From Vibrio penaeicida (lineage in GTDB: Bacteria; Pseudomonadota; Gammaproteobacteria; Enterobacterales; Vibrionaceae), in assembly GCF_002933855.1 (NCBI RefSeq), contig NZ_BFAQ01000034.1:1-64000 (forward strand): a stretch of DNA of 64,000 nt, in the 5' to 3' direction. A program made the position numbers and the translations under genes. The notes under the pieces are model-generated. The model saw nothing but the letters and a program-made list of their open reading frames with translations, searched no databases and had not been told where the DNA came from. Positions within the stretch are counted from its first letter, which is position 1. Every line of letters starts with the position of its first letter. Below, one piece after another: positions 15,804-24,841 of the stretch.

Positions 15804-15985
15804 ATGCTTTCTGTTCTTTAATACTAAGTTCAAGTTCTCGGCCAGATGATAATCACTCCGGACCGAGAAGTAAAAAGTTTCTCGTGCCATCCATTGGCAT
15901 TCTCGAGTTTCTAACACCATTAAATAGCCGTGGTGAAATCATATGACCATAGTTATAACGATAAGTTGCATTGTTACAAAGACAA

Positions 15986-16010
15986 ACAGCGCAGGGGGGA
16001 GCTGCGCTGT
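15986..16010 (-). terminator. recN terminator
   Basis: Perfect 9 bp stem ACAGCGCAG (15986-15994) / CTGCGCTGT (16002-16010). On the minus strand it is followed by a T-rich stretch, after the recN stop. Confidence 0.65.
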
Positions 16011-16062
16011 GAGGTGAATAACATTTTGTGAGTGGATCTTTGCTGTGGAATTGAAGATTCTA

Positions 16063-17727
16063 TCAAGCCGCAAATAAAAGCTCTTTCGCATTTGCCAGCG
16101 TACTATCGGTTATCTGGCTACCCCCTAATAAACGTGCTAGTTCAGCAACTCGCTGGTTTTGATCTAAGCAGTTCATTTGTGTTTCAGTTTTGCCGCCTTT
16201 GGTGTTTTTAGCGACAAATAACTGTTGGTGGCCACATCCGGCAACTTGTGGAAGGTGTGTTACACAAAGAACTTGCGTGGATTCACCAAGCTTACGAAGC
16301 ATTTTGCCTACTACTGCTGCAGTCGGCCCGCTGATGCCCACATCAACTTCATCGAAAATCAGGCTAGGGGTATCCACTTTTTGAGCGGTGATAACTTGAA
16401 TGGCCAAGGAAATACGTGAAAGTTCACCACCAGAGGCAACTTTTGCTATTGGCTGCATCGGTTGACCAGGGTTGGTTGACACTAAGAACGTGGCTTGGTC
16501 GATACCAAGTGGCGACGCATTGTTTTCATCACGTACGACATCAATACAGAACTTGGCTTTTTCCATACTGAGTTCATGCATACTTTGGGAAATGAGTTTA
16601 TTGAGCTCTTTAGCATAGCGCTGTCGAGATTTGTTCAGCTTTTCAGCGGTGGCTAAGAACTTCAGACGTTTCTCTTCAACTTCCGCTGCTAATGCGTCCA
16701 TTTTTTCGTCTGAACAATCTAAGGCTTCAACCTGTTTGAGCAAATCTTGGTGGTGTTGATATAGCTCATTTGGTATTACATGATGCTTGCGTGCAGTAGA
16801 CATCACTTTAGAGAAACGTTCTTCAACATAAACCATGCGAGCAGGATCGACATCAATACCATCTAAGTAATGACGTAACTCACTGTTTGCCTCTTCCAAT
16901 TGAATAATGGCTTCAGAAATCATATCGGGTAAGCCTGAAAGCTTTGAGTCTAACTCAGAAAGCTGAATCAGCGAGTGATTGGCTGTTTGAAGAATACCGA
17001 GAGCATTAACGTCCTCACCTTCATAAATCAACTCTATTGCTTGTTGGCAAGTGGATGCTAATTCCCCGTTGTTAGCCAAGCGTTTATGTTCTTGTTCTAG
17101 CTCCGAAAACTCTTCCTCACCAATGGCGAGATCGTTGAGTTCTTTGATTTGGTATTCAAGAAGCTGCTTTTGTGCGAGGTTTTCTTGGCTGTTTTGCTTA
17201 AGTTGCTTTAGGTGATTATCTGACTGACGCCAAGTTTGGTAGTAGCTTTTGGTTTTATTAAGCAGGTTCACGTGACCAGCGTACTGATCCAACATGGAAA
17301 GTTGATAGTCACTCTTCATCAATTGATGGTGGGCGTGCTGTCCGTGAATATTAATGAGTAGCTGCCCAAGAACCTTAAGCTGTGAAGCAGGCACTGGGCT
17401 GCCGTTAATGAAGGCTCTTGAACGACCTTCTTTAGTGATAACTCGTCTCAGGATGCATTCACAGCCATCCATCAGATCGTTATCTTCTAGCCAACGCGTT
17501 GCATTGATATTGTTGTCCAGTAGGAACGAGGCAGAGATGTCGGTTTTTTCTTCACCTTGACGAACAGAGCTTGCTTCGGCGCGATCACCTAAACATAAGC
17601 CTAGAGCATCAATAGCGATGGATTTACCTGCACCTGTCTCGCCGGTTATGGTTGTCATGCCTTTGGCAAGTTCTAGCTGTAAAGACTTCACAATCGCAAA
17701 ATTATTAACACTTAGATGAGCCAGCAT
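16063..17727 (-). CDS. recN: DNA repair protein RecN
   Basis: 554 residues, normal length. SMC-like ATPase acting in double-strand break repair. Walker A GETGAGKS at ~29-36, long coiled coil in the middle (~155-365), C-terminal signature KVASGGELSRISLAIQVI, Walker B LIFDEVDVGISG, and the H-loop CVTHLPQVAGCGHQQLFV. Two LexA-type boxes lie just upstream of the start, as expected for a strong SOS gene. Confidence 0.97.
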   Translation of the reverse strand: MLAHLSVNNFAIVKSLQLELAKGMTTITGETGAGKSIAIDALGLCLGDRAEASSVRQGEEKTDISASFLLDNNINATRWLEDNDLMDGCECILRRVITKEGRSRAFINGSPVPASQLKVLGQLLINIHGQHAHHQLMKSDYQLSMLDQYAGHVNLLNKTKSYYQTWRQSDNHLKQLKQNSQENLAQKQLLEYQIKELNDLAIGEEEFSELEQEHKRLANNGELASTCQQAIELIYEGEDVNALGILQTANHSLIQLSELDSKLSGLPDMISEAIIQLEEANSELRHYLDGIDVDPARMVYVEERFSKVMSTARKHHVIPNELYQHHQDLLKQVEALDCSDEKMDALAAEVEEKRLKFLATAEKLNKSRQRYAKELNKLISQSMHELSMEKAKFCIDVVRDENNASPLGIDQATFLVSTNPGQPMQPIAKVASGGELSRISLAIQVITAQKVDTPSLIFDEVDVGISGPTAAVVGKMLRKLGESTQVLCVTHLPQVAGCGHQQLFVAKNTKGGKTETQMNCLDQNQRVAELARLLGGSQITDSTLANAKELLFAA

Positions 17728-17753
17728 TTTATTTACCTGTGTAACTGAACATA

Positions 17754-17791
17754 CTGTATATAAATGCAGTATATACTGTTTCTTTATACAG
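17754..17791 (-). promoter_or_regulatory. Two LexA (SOS) boxes upstream of recN
   Basis: Box 1 at 17754-17769 reads CTGT-N8-GCAG. Box 2 at 17776-17791 reads CTGT-N8-ACAG, an exact consensus. Both lie within 65 bp upstream of the recN ATG at 17727. LexA regulation of recN is well established in gamma-proteobacteria. Confidence 0.85.
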
Positions 17792-17848
17792 TAAAGTTGT
17801 GCAGGTGATTTTTTTCGTTTTGTCGATTTTTTGTGAGCAAAATCTTGG

Positions 17849-18733
17849 TCAGAAAAGCTTGCTAGACCAACCCAATTTATTCCTTAGCACGTGATAGTAA
17901 CTGTAGTCTTCAGGGTGAATAAGTTTGAGTACATTTGGGCTTTGATAAATGTGGATCTCATCCCCTGGGGAAACGGGTAGTGAAATTTGTCCATCACAAC
18001 TTATCTCCTGCGTGCCGCGATTGTCTGGGGAAACAAGCAACTTAATACGTCGGTTGCCGTCCACAACTAACGGGCGGCTAGAGAGTGTGTGAGGGAACAT
18101 TGGCACTAGGGAAATCGCGTTCAGGCTTGGCGATAAAATAGGGCCACCGCCAGAAAGTGAATATGCAGTAGAGCCAGTCGGAGTGGAAACTATCAACCCG
18201 TCTGAGCGTTGCGAGAAAGCAAACCTGTCATCGATGTACACTTCGAACTCAATCATGTGAGCGATTTGCCCTGGGTGCAGTACCGCTTCATTAAGTGCCG
18301 CATTGTGACTTTTTACTTGCCCATGCCTGTGGACTTCAGCCTCAAGTAGAAAGCGGTCTTCCTCTAAGTATTCACCAATAAGGACTTTCGATAGCGCTTT
18401 TTCAAAGTCTTCAGGATCGAGATCGGTTAGAAACCCTAGGTTGCCGCGGTTTACACCGATCACCGAGATATCAAACCGAGACAGCACTCTCGCCGCACCA
18501 AGCATATTGCCATCACCGCCCACAACAATAGCAAGATCAGCTTGTTTTCCTATGTTCACTAAACTGGTGAAACAAGAGCGTTCTATGTCTGTTAGGATTT
18601 CTTGTAATCGATCGTCAATGACGACGGAGTAGCCTTCTTTAATGAGCCAGTGGTACAACTCTTTATGAGTTTGAATGGCTTTACTGTCACGGGGTTTGCC
18701 TATAATTGCGATCACTTCAAAAGGCTTTGGCAT
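17849..18733 (-). CDS. nadK: NAD kinase
   Basis: 294 residues from the ATG at 18733, which aligns with the E. coli start; the ATG at 18775 would add 14 unconserved residues. It phosphorylates NAD to NADP. The diphosphate-binding GGDGN is at ~72-76. Other blocks are NRGNLGFLTDL, HMIEFEVYIDDRFAFSQRSD, the STPTGSTAYSLSGGGPI motif and SYYHVLRNKLGWSSKLF at the end. It is divergent from grpE, whose sigma32 promoter overlaps the nadK 5' leader. Confidence 0.96.
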   Translation of the reverse strand: MPKPFEVIAIIGKPRDSKAIQTHKELYHWLIKEGYSVVIDDRLQEILTDIERSCFTSLVNIGKQADLAIVVGGDGNMLGAARVLSRFDISVIGVNRGNLGFLTDLDPEDFEKALSKVLIGEYLEEDRFLLEAEVHRHGQVKSHNAALNEAVLHPGQIAHMIEFEVYIDDRFAFSQRSDGLIVSTPTGSTAYSLSGGGPILSPSLNAISLVPMFPHTLSSRPLVVDGNRRIKLLVSPDNRGTQEISCDGQISLPVSPGDEIHIYQSPNVLKLIHPEDYSYYHVLRNKLGWSSKLF

Positions 18734-18763
18734 AGAGAAAATCCGTTGTCTGAGGTTATTGTG

Positions 18764-18792
18764 CTTGAAACGCAAATCTTCATCCCCATAAT
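18764..18792 (+). promoter_or_regulatory. Sigma32 heat-shock promoter of grpE
   Basis: -35 CTTGAAA (18764-18770), 13 bp spacer, -10 CCCCATAAT (18784-18792). This is a close match to the RpoH consensus CTTGAA-N13/14-CCCCATNT, located ~95 bp upstream of the grpE ATG. Confidence 0.85.
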
Positions 18793-18885
18793 AAAGGCAA
18801 GTTGAAGAACTATGCGAGGTTTTTTATCTCAATTTTTTGAGCATATTATCGCATAAGTAGTTGAATTCTGAATTCTGGAGATATC

Positions 18886-19485
18886 ATGAGCAACGAAGAA
18901 AACAAGATTAACGAAGAAGAGCTAAAGCAACAGGAAACTGCAGAAGAAGTAGATGCAGTAGGCTCTGATGCCGATATCGATTGGAACGAAGAATCGGTTC
19001 AAGATGAAACTGATGCAAAAATCGCTCAACTTGAAGCAGCATTGCTTTCAAGTGAAGCTAAAGTGAAAGAGCAGCAAGAATCGGTACTTCGTGCAAAGGC
19101 AGACGTTGAAAACATGCGTCGCCGCAGTGAACAGGAAATCGATAAAGCCCGTAAGTATGCGCTGAATAAATTTTCTGAGGAATTACTTCCAGTTATCGAT
19201 AACTTGGAGCGCGCTATCCAAGCAGCGGATGTAGAAAATGAAGTGATTAAGCCATTCCTTGAAGGTGTAGAGCTAACACATAAAACGTTTGTTGATGTTG
19301 TGTCTAAGTTTGGTCTTAAAGAGATCAACCCTGAAGGTGAAGCGTTCAATCCTGAATTCCATCAAGCTATGTCGATTCAGGAAAGCCCAGAACACGAATC
19401 GAACATGGTGATGTTAGTAATGCAGAAAGGGTATGAGTTGAATGGTCGAGTCATTCGTCCTGCTATGGTGATGGTTGCGAAGTAA
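18886..19485 (+). CDS. grpE: Nucleotide exchange factor GrpE
   Basis: 199 residues. Releases ADP from DnaK. An acidic disordered start (EENKINEEELKQQETAEEVD) is followed by a long dimerising helix (~45-100, with RAKADVENMRRRSEQEIDKA), then ELLPVIDNLERAI and a C-terminal beta domain (GEAFNPEFHQAMSIQE, GYELNGRVIRPAMVMVAK). GGAG lies upstream of the ATG. In V. cholerae dnaK and dnaJ follow grpE, as I recall; here a terminator and the pilin genes come next, so dnaKJ must be elsewhere. Confidence 0.96.
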   Translation: MSNEENKINEEELKQQETAEEVDAVGSDADIDWNEESVQDETDAKIAQLEAALLSSEAKVKEQQESVLRAKADVENMRRRSEQEIDKARKYALNKFSEELLPVIDNLERAIQAADVENEVIKPFLEGVELTHKTFVDVVSKFGLKEINPEGEAFNPEFHQAMSIQESPEHESNMVMLVMQKGYELNGRVIRPAMVMVAK

Positions 19486-19571
19486 TTCGCTGCTGCTAAT
19501 ACCGCCACTGCTACAGCTTTAATTAAACGAGACTCAAAGTTGTACTGGGGTTAAAGCATTAAACTTTATAA

Positions 19572-19603
19572 CAAGAAGCCCGCCAAATTCAGGCGGGCTT
19601 CTT
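19572..19603. terminator. Bidirectional terminator between grpE and the pilin gene
   Basis: AAGAAGCCCGCC, loop AAATTCA, GGCGGGCTTCTT, with a T-rich 3' side on each strand. Confidence 0.88.
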
Positions 19604-19654
19604 ATTACCTAAAAACGTTCATTGCCGTTAGAATTTATTGTCAGCAAACTTTAA

Positions 19655-20071
19655 CTACCAACAAATTTTAGGCGTATTGGTACCGTCGGCTTTGACTGTG
19701 AGTGTACCGCAAGAGTCACTGTTTTGACCTTTATCCGATTTTGGGGTGGCGGTGATTGTGTAACCTCCTGCGGATGTTACCGCAAAGGCGTACCTGTCAT
19801 CTGAGGTATCGCATATGATGCAAGTTGAGCCAGATAAGATATTGCTCCATGAATAGCCATTATTGTATGCCTGCTCCATTGTCAGTTGGATGCGGATCAT
19901 ATCCGCCATGGCTTGTTTGCGATGCCCTTTGTACACGTAGTTGTTCAAGGAGGGGTAAACAACGGCCGCGAAAATGGCAATGATAGAAACCGCAACCAGA
20001 ATTTCGAGCAAGGTCATTCCTTTGTGTGTGCTGTTGCGCTTCTTGCATCTATTTTTTCGAATCATTTCCAT
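19655..20071 (-). CDS. Type IV minor pilin, PilE/ComP-like
   Basis: 138 residues from the ATG at 20071, which has AAGGA five bases upstream; the longer frame up to 20140 is not needed. Prepilin site G18|MTLLE with Glu at +5, then the hydrophobic stem EILVAVSIIAIFAAVVYPSL, as in class IVa pilins. The globular head has a C-x2-C pair (TCIICDT) and a terminal cysteine (GTNTPKICW). It is divergent from the fimT-pilW-pilX-pilV-like set and would join it in a minor pilin priming complex. Confidence 0.85.
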   Translation of the reverse strand: MEMIRKNRCKKRNSTHKGMTLLEILVAVSIIAIFAAVVYPSLNNYVYKGHRKQAMADMIRIQLTMEQAYNNGYSWSNILSGSTCIICDTSDDRYAFAVTSAGGYTITATPKSDKGQNSDSCGTLTVKADGTNTPKICW

Positions 20072-20167
20072 ATCTTCCTTCATTTTCGCAGCGCTATTCT
20101 TCGTTGGTGCTAGCATCTCCGCAAGCGAATTTAGGTACATAAATAAAGTTTCAGAGGAATTTGGAAT

Positions 20168-20665
20168 ATGGCTCGCGGCTTTACACTCATTGAGCTTTTG
20201 ATCACTCTGGCTTTATTGTCCATTTTGCTTGGTGCATTTGCTCCAAGCTATAAATCAGTGACAGATGGCAATCGAATAACTCGTCTATCCAATGAGATTC
20301 AGGCCTTTTTAGTTGAGGCGCGGTCGGAAGCGGTGATGAAAAACAAAGACCTTTGGGTTCATGTAACCATTTCCGGAGCTTCCAAAAATGGAGACTGGTC
20401 CATTGAGCTACGTGAAACGAATACGGCTTCGGGCGCTTTAGTTCAATCTGTATCTGGCTCACCTTTTAAAAGTATCCACTTCAACAGTAACCATGGCTCT
20501 CCGTTTAAAGTGGAAGGCGTGAACGGTCGAATTCAAGGTGGCACTTTTAATTTCAGTTACAAAGAAAATATGTCCGATAGCGGTTCGGTGATTACTCATT
20601 TTACCAATGGTCGAGTGAAAGTGTGTGGCAGTAGAGGGAATACTCATGGCTTCAAAGAGTGTTAG
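20168..20665 (+). CDS. Type IV pilus minor pseudopilin, FimT/GspH family
   Basis: 165 residues. Very short leader MARG|FTLIE with Glu5, hydrophobic stem LLITLALLSILLGAFAPSY, then a GspH-like beta domain (EIQAFLVEARSEAVMKNKDL). The C-terminus carries a C-x-S-rich end (VKVCGSRGNTHGFKEC). First gene of the plus-strand minor pilin operon; it overlaps the next gene. Confidence 0.85.
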   Translation: MARGFTLIELLITLALLSILLGAFAPSYKSVTDGNRITRLSNEIQAFLVEARSEAVMKNKDLWVHVTISGASKNGDWSIELRETNTASGALVQSVSGSPFKSIHFNSNHGSPFKVEGVNGRIQGGTFNFSYKENMSDSGSVITHFTNGRVKVCGSRGNTHGFKEC

Positions 20666-21236
20666 CTCATCGCGTCAGTTAGGCGCGTCATTGGTTGAGT
20701 TAATGATAGCTTCTGGGCTGAGTATGCTCGCGATCATTTCAGTTGGGTCTGTTTATCTGACGGCGCAAAAATCGGCAACTCAACGTTCTCTTGACCTATT
20801 AGTTCTGCAAAGCATGTCGGATACCCTTAAGTACATAAAAGAAGATGCGCTCAGGGCGGGATACAATGGCAGTGAAAATACCGCGGCTATCGTGTCTGGA
20901 GCGGACGATGTTTACGTAACAACACCCAATTCGTTGGGCTACGTGTATCTGAATAAAAGCGATAAGTACGAGCACGTATTCCTCAAGCATGAAGACAATA
21001 ACGTTAAAATATGCACAAAGCAGTCTGCTGCGATTAGCACGCAAGCATCTTGTAATCGGTATTTCAAAATGCTGGATGAAAACCAAGTGAAAATTACTGA
21101 CTTTACGGTGACATCGACACCACTCGGTTCATCGGTAAGTTCAGCATTTATAACCCTTTCTATGACTGGATCCCTTAAAAGCTCGACGGACTCAGTCACT
21201 CTTAATACATCGTTTAAACAAAGGAACTGGAAATGA
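20646..21236 (+). CDS. Type IV pilus minor pilin, PilW-like
   Basis: 196 residues. The ATG at 20646 is supported by GAGGGAA six bases upstream and lies inside the end of the fimT-like gene. Leader up to G13, then ASLVELMIASGLSMLAIISV, with Glu5 kept. The pattern SVYLTAQKSATQRSLDLL resembles PilW/PpdB proteins. A C-x-C-like pair of cysteines in the head (KICTKQ, ASCNRY) may form a disulfide. Confidence 0.8.
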   Translation: MASKSVSSSRQLGASLVELMIASGLSMLAIISVGSVYLTAQKSATQRSLDLLVLQSMSDTLKYIKEDALRAGYNGSENTAAIVSGADDVYVTTPNSLGYVYLNKSDKYEHVFLKHEDNNVKICTKQSAAISTQASCNRYFKMLDENQVKITDFTVTSTPLGSSVSSAFITLSMTGSLKSSTDSVTLNTSFKQRNWK

Positions 21237-22498
21237 TCCGACGTTCTGAAGGCTATATTACGCTGACGATAACAAGCTTTATCTTGTTAGCTGCGCTGAT
21301 TTTAGTTATGGGGTCATATAAACAGGTTTTCTTCCAAATTAAACGTGCTCAAAACGAAGTAAAAAGCCGCCAAGACCATTGGGTCGCAGAGGGGGGACTA
21401 GAGTGTGGGTTTGCCAGCATAAAAGTTAGAGGTTTGAATTCAATTCCCAACAATCTATTGTCTGATTGCAGTGATATCTCACTAAGCTCACTGACAGAGG
21501 ATGTCAGCAATTCGTCAGTGCTAGTATCGAAGTCCGGATATACGCGACTGAAGAAAGAAATAAACTTCCTTTCTTCTAACTCTCAAGGAGCAATAAGAAG
21601 CACATCAGACCTTGTTTTTAGAGGAAGTTACACGTTTACCCCAGATCCTGGTAAGCGAAGATCTAACGGTGATTGGAATTGTAAAATTGTTCAATTTCAA
21701 GGAACTCTCGGACTGTATTCACCTTACGAGAACACGTCCGTTGCAAATATGGGGTTTGATGACAACAACAAGCCATATTCCACCTTCCCTTCAGGGCAGA
21801 GCTGTGACAGTAATTATTCAACCGCTAGCTATTCAAATGTTAACGGCGGCGCAATGAAGTATTGGGTGGAAGGCGCAACTGAAAGTGATATTGAACATAA
21901 AACAGATATAGGTGATTTATTTAAAGACATTTTTGGTGTTCCCAGAGATGAATGGCTAACTATTAAGAACGATCCACTTTTTCATAAAAAGGATGGTGGA
22001 GAGAGTTGTGGCAACACTATTTCAGAAGGTATTTCAAATGGAAAATCATTGATCTGGTATACGGGATCCTGTGAGCTAGGAACGACTGATTTTACCGCTA
22101 TATCAACGGCATTCTCGAATTCTCCTAATGTTAATAGCGCTGTTATTGTAATTGAGAATGGTCTCTTTTCTACTCTCGCAACGTACACATTTCCGGGCAT
22201 GTTTTATCACTTCAATACTAACTACCAGCCAACAGCTTCGGAATGGGCAACCACTGCGGCGAACGCTAATATGCCAATAATTGCTAATCCTGCAGCAACT
22301 CCGTTTGGGTTGGAAGATGTCATTTATTACCAAACGGGAGCTTTTGTCCCTACTGGAGGGTATATTATGGATGCACCAGGGAAAATTGCCATGTTCAACA
22401 GCAGTATGAATTTTCTTTATAACCAAGACAACCTAACTACGCCTCTTTCAAAAATTCGAAAGCTAACTTGGGCAAAAGGATCTTGGAATGATTTCTAA
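21233..22498 (+). CDS. Type IV pilus assembly protein, PilX-like, unusually large
   Basis: 421 residues, starting in a 4 bp ATGA overlap with the previous gene. Start MIRRSEG|YITLTITSFILLAALILVM looks like a prepilin leader and stem, but the residue at +5 is Thr, not Glu. That is a trait of tip pseudopilins such as GspK or PilX types. WVAEGGLECGFASIK matches the PilX N-terminal region. The remaining ~330 residues are much longer than a typical PilX, with several cysteines (DWNCKIVQ, GQSCDSN, GESCGN, GSCELG). The large head could be a tip adhesin; no known domain recognised. Confidence 0.7.
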   Translation: MIRRSEGYITLTITSFILLAALILVMGSYKQVFFQIKRAQNEVKSRQDHWVAEGGLECGFASIKVRGLNSIPNNLLSDCSDISLSSLTEDVSNSSVLVSKSGYTRLKKEINFLSSNSQGAIRSTSDLVFRGSYTFTPDPGKRRSNGDWNCKIVQFQGTLGLYSPYENTSVANMGFDDNNKPYSTFPSGQSCDSNYSTASYSNVNGGAMKYWVEGATESDIEHKTDIGDLFKDIFGVPRDEWLTIKNDPLFHKKDGGESCGNTISEGISNGKSLIWYTGSCELGTTDFTAISTAFSNSPNVNSAVIVIENGLFSTLATYTFPGMFYHFNTNYQPTASEWATTAANANMPIIANPAATPFGLEDVIYYQTGAFVPTGGYIMDAPGKIAMFNSSMNFLYNQDNLTTPLSKIRKLTWAKGSWNDF

Positions 22499-22898
22499 AA
22501 AACACCAAGGTTTTAGCCTGATTGAAGTGATGATTGCTTTTCTAATATTTGGTGTTGGTGTACTTGGGCTTGTGAAGTTACAAACCTTCATGGAACACAA
22601 ATCTGAACATGCGATGCGCAGCTTAGAAGCGTTGTATTTAGCCGAGTCAAAGCTGGAGTATTTTCGTCAGCGATCGGTGAGCGGCGCTAATGGCACCATA
22701 ACTTTTGATAGTATCCAGTCGGGTACAGAAGTAAAAAGCGGTGGCTACACACTGACATGGACGGTATCGCAACCTACTGGTTCCATTTCGTCTGCGGTGA
22801 AAATTATCACAGTAGAAGGTGAGTGGAAAAATCGGCTCAATGCGAATCAAAAAGTGTCGCTCAAAACCATGGTGTCCAGCTATAACGAGTTTGATTAG
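22488..22898 (+). CDS. Type IV pilus minor pilin PilV-like
   Basis: 136 residues; the start overlaps the end of the PilX-like gene by 11 bp. Leader MISKKHQG|FSLIE with Glu5, then VMIAFLIFGVGVLGLVKLQ, the standard PilV motif, and AMRSLEALYLAESKLEYFRQ. It ends the pilin operon and is followed by a strong terminator. PilV belongs to the minor pilin priming complex of type IV pili. Confidence 0.87.
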   Translation: MISKKHQGFSLIEVMIAFLIFGVGVLGLVKLQTFMEHKSEHAMRSLEALYLAESKLEYFRQRSVSGANGTITFDSIQSGTEVKSGGYTLTWTVSQPTGSISSAVKIITVEGEWKNRLNANQKVSLKTMVSSYNEFD

Positions 22899-22957
22899 AG
22901 CTTTTAGACCGTAGTACAAAAATTCATCATATAAATAATCCACTCTTAAACATAACG

Positions 22958-22998
22958 GCGCTACAGGAGAATTAACTTTCCTGTAGCGCTTTTATTTT
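22958..22998 (+). terminator. Terminator of the minor pilin operon
   Basis: GCGCTACAGGA (22958-22968) pairs perfectly with TCCTGTAGCGC (22979-22989), followed by TTTTATTTT. Confidence 0.88.
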
Positions 22999-23193
22999 GT
23001 GCTAGTTGCAAGGTTGATTATGGTTTGTTGTTTGTTTGTAAATAAATTAAAAATAATTGTCTGAGATTATGAAATGGTCTGGTTTTTTGTGCTTTTATAT
23101 TGGTGTTCTAATAGAATAGTTAGTCGAGAAATGAGCGATATATAACTAAATGAATAGCTCGTTGAAAACAACATCTGACATATGGAGTTACCC

Positions 23194-24753
23194 ATGAGTA
23201 ACCAAGCTGTTAAGCAGGCTCCACCATCCCAACCGTCGGGAATGGACCGATTTTTAAATTTTATCGAACGTGCTGGTAACAAGATCCCCGATCCAGCAAT
23301 CTTGTTTTTTTGGGCTCTAGTGATCGTTTGGGTATCGTCGGCATTACTTTCTAATGTTTCCTTTGATCTGATGAACCCGCGTACTGGTGAAGCACTGGAA
23401 ATAAACAACCTGCTCACCGGTGAAGCACTCGCTAGTTTCCTTGCGAATATGGTGACGACGTTCACTAGCTTTGCACCTTTGGGGATTGTGTTAGTGGCAA
23501 TGCTCGGGGTAGGTGTCGCTGACTCTTCTGGCTTCATTACCACTGGCTTGAAGAAAATGCTGAACTTCACGCCGGCGAAACTTTTAACACCAATGCTTAT
23601 TTTGGTGGCGATTGTGTCACATACCGCAGCCGATGCGGGTTATGTGCTCGTGATTCCGTTGGGGGGTATTATCTTCCATGCTGCTGGTCGTCATCCTCTT
23701 GCCGGTATTGCGGCGGCATTTGCGGGTGTTTCTGGTGGCTTCTCGGCTAACTTTATTCCATCTGGCATCGATCCTCTATTGGCTGGCTTCACCCAAACAG
23801 CAGCACAGGTATTGGATGAAAGTTATGTTGTGAACCCGCTGGCAAATATTTTCTTCACTGGAATCTCCTCTGTCATCATTGTTGCGATTGGCTGGTATGT
23901 GACCGAGAAAATCATTGAACCTCGTCTCGCCAATACTCCGGTTGATGAAGATGCGGAAGAAGCACCCGATTTGGGATCGTTTTCGGCTATTGAATCCAAA
24001 GCCTTTCGTTATGCTGGTTGGGCGATGTTGGCAGGTATTGCTTTGCTGGTTGTCGCACTTATTCCGGAAGACTCAGCACTGCGCTCACCTGATGGGGAGT
24101 TAACGGCGTTCTCTGCACCAGTAATGAAATCTATCGTACCGCTGATTTTCATTCTATTTATTATTCCCGGTATTGTTTATGGTCGTGTGGCTGGCACGTT
24201 CAAGAGCAGTAACGATGTGATTAAAGCCATGTCCGACACTATGGCGACGATGGGTGCTTACATTGTCATGTCATTCTTTTGTGCGCAATTCCTGTCGGCG
24301 TTTGGTCAATCAAACATTGGTACTATGCTTGCACTTTATGGTGCAGAAGGGCTTAAGGCTCTTGAACTACCAGGGCAAGCGACCATCGTAGGTATGATTC
24401 TCCTTACGGCATTTGTAAACTTGCTGGTTGGGTCTGCATCTGCGAAATGGGCGTTAATTGGTCCAATTCTAGTACCGATGCTAATGGCGGTCGGAATTTC
24501 TCCTGAGCTTTCTCAGGCGGCGTATCGCGTCGGTGATTCCGTATCCAACATCATTTCACCGCTTATGGTGTTCTTCCCACTTGTCGTGGTTTACTGCCAA
24601 CGTTACGTTAAATCAACGGGTATTGGCACTTTGGCTTCTCTAATGATGCCGTTTTCCATCGCGATGTTGATCGGTTGGACAATCTTCTTACTGGCGTATT
24701 GGGCATTAGGAATACCTTTAGGTATTCAAGCGCCTTACACGTATACGATGTAA
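23194..24753 (+). CDS. AbgT-family transporter
   Basis: 519 residues from the ATG at 23194, preceded by GGAG six bases upstream. An inner-membrane protein of the AbgT family (p-aminobenzoyl-glutamate transporter; MtrF/YdaH-like), with about eleven hydrophobic segments. Recognisable blocks are NKIPDPAILFFWALVIVWVS, VTTFTSFAPLGIVLVAMLGV, VAIVSHTAADAGYVLVIPLG and FAGVSGGFSANFIPSGIDPL. Members import aminobenzoyl-glutamate or export sulfonamides by proton antiport. The substrate here cannot be told from sequence, and no abgAB genes are near, so I give no gene symbol. Confidence 0.87.
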   Translation: MSNQAVKQAPPSQPSGMDRFLNFIERAGNKIPDPAILFFWALVIVWVSSALLSNVSFDLMNPRTGEALEINNLLTGEALASFLANMVTTFTSFAPLGIVLVAMLGVGVADSSGFITTGLKKMLNFTPAKLLTPMLILVAIVSHTAADAGYVLVIPLGGIIFHAAGRHPLAGIAAAFAGVSGGFSANFIPSGIDPLLAGFTQTAAQVLDESYVVNPLANIFFTGISSVIIVAIGWYVTEKIIEPRLANTPVDEDAEEAPDLGSFSAIESKAFRYAGWAMLAGIALLVVALIPEDSALRSPDGELTAFSAPVMKSIVPLIFILFIIPGIVYGRVAGTFKSSNDVIKAMSDTMATMGAYIVMSFFCAQFLSAFGQSNIGTMLALYGAEGLKALELPGQATIVGMILLTAFVNLLVGSASAKWALIGPILVPMLMAVGISPELSQAAYRVGDSVSNIISPLMVFFPLVVVYCQRYVKSTGIGTLASLMMPFSIAMLIGWTIFLLAYWALGIPLGIQAPYTYTM

Positions 24754-24797
24754 ATTTAGAAGCGACACTTTGTAATTTGGTACAACGCTTTAAACAA

Positions 24798-24833
24798 AAG
24801 AAACCCAGCAATTATGCTGGGTTTCTTGTTTTT
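24798..24833. terminator. Bidirectional terminator between the AbgT gene and fghA
   Basis: AAGAAACCCAGCA (24798-24810), loop ATTA, TGCTGGGTTTCTT (24815-24827), flanked by T-runs on both strands. Confidence 0.9.
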
Positions 24834-24841
24834 GATAAACA

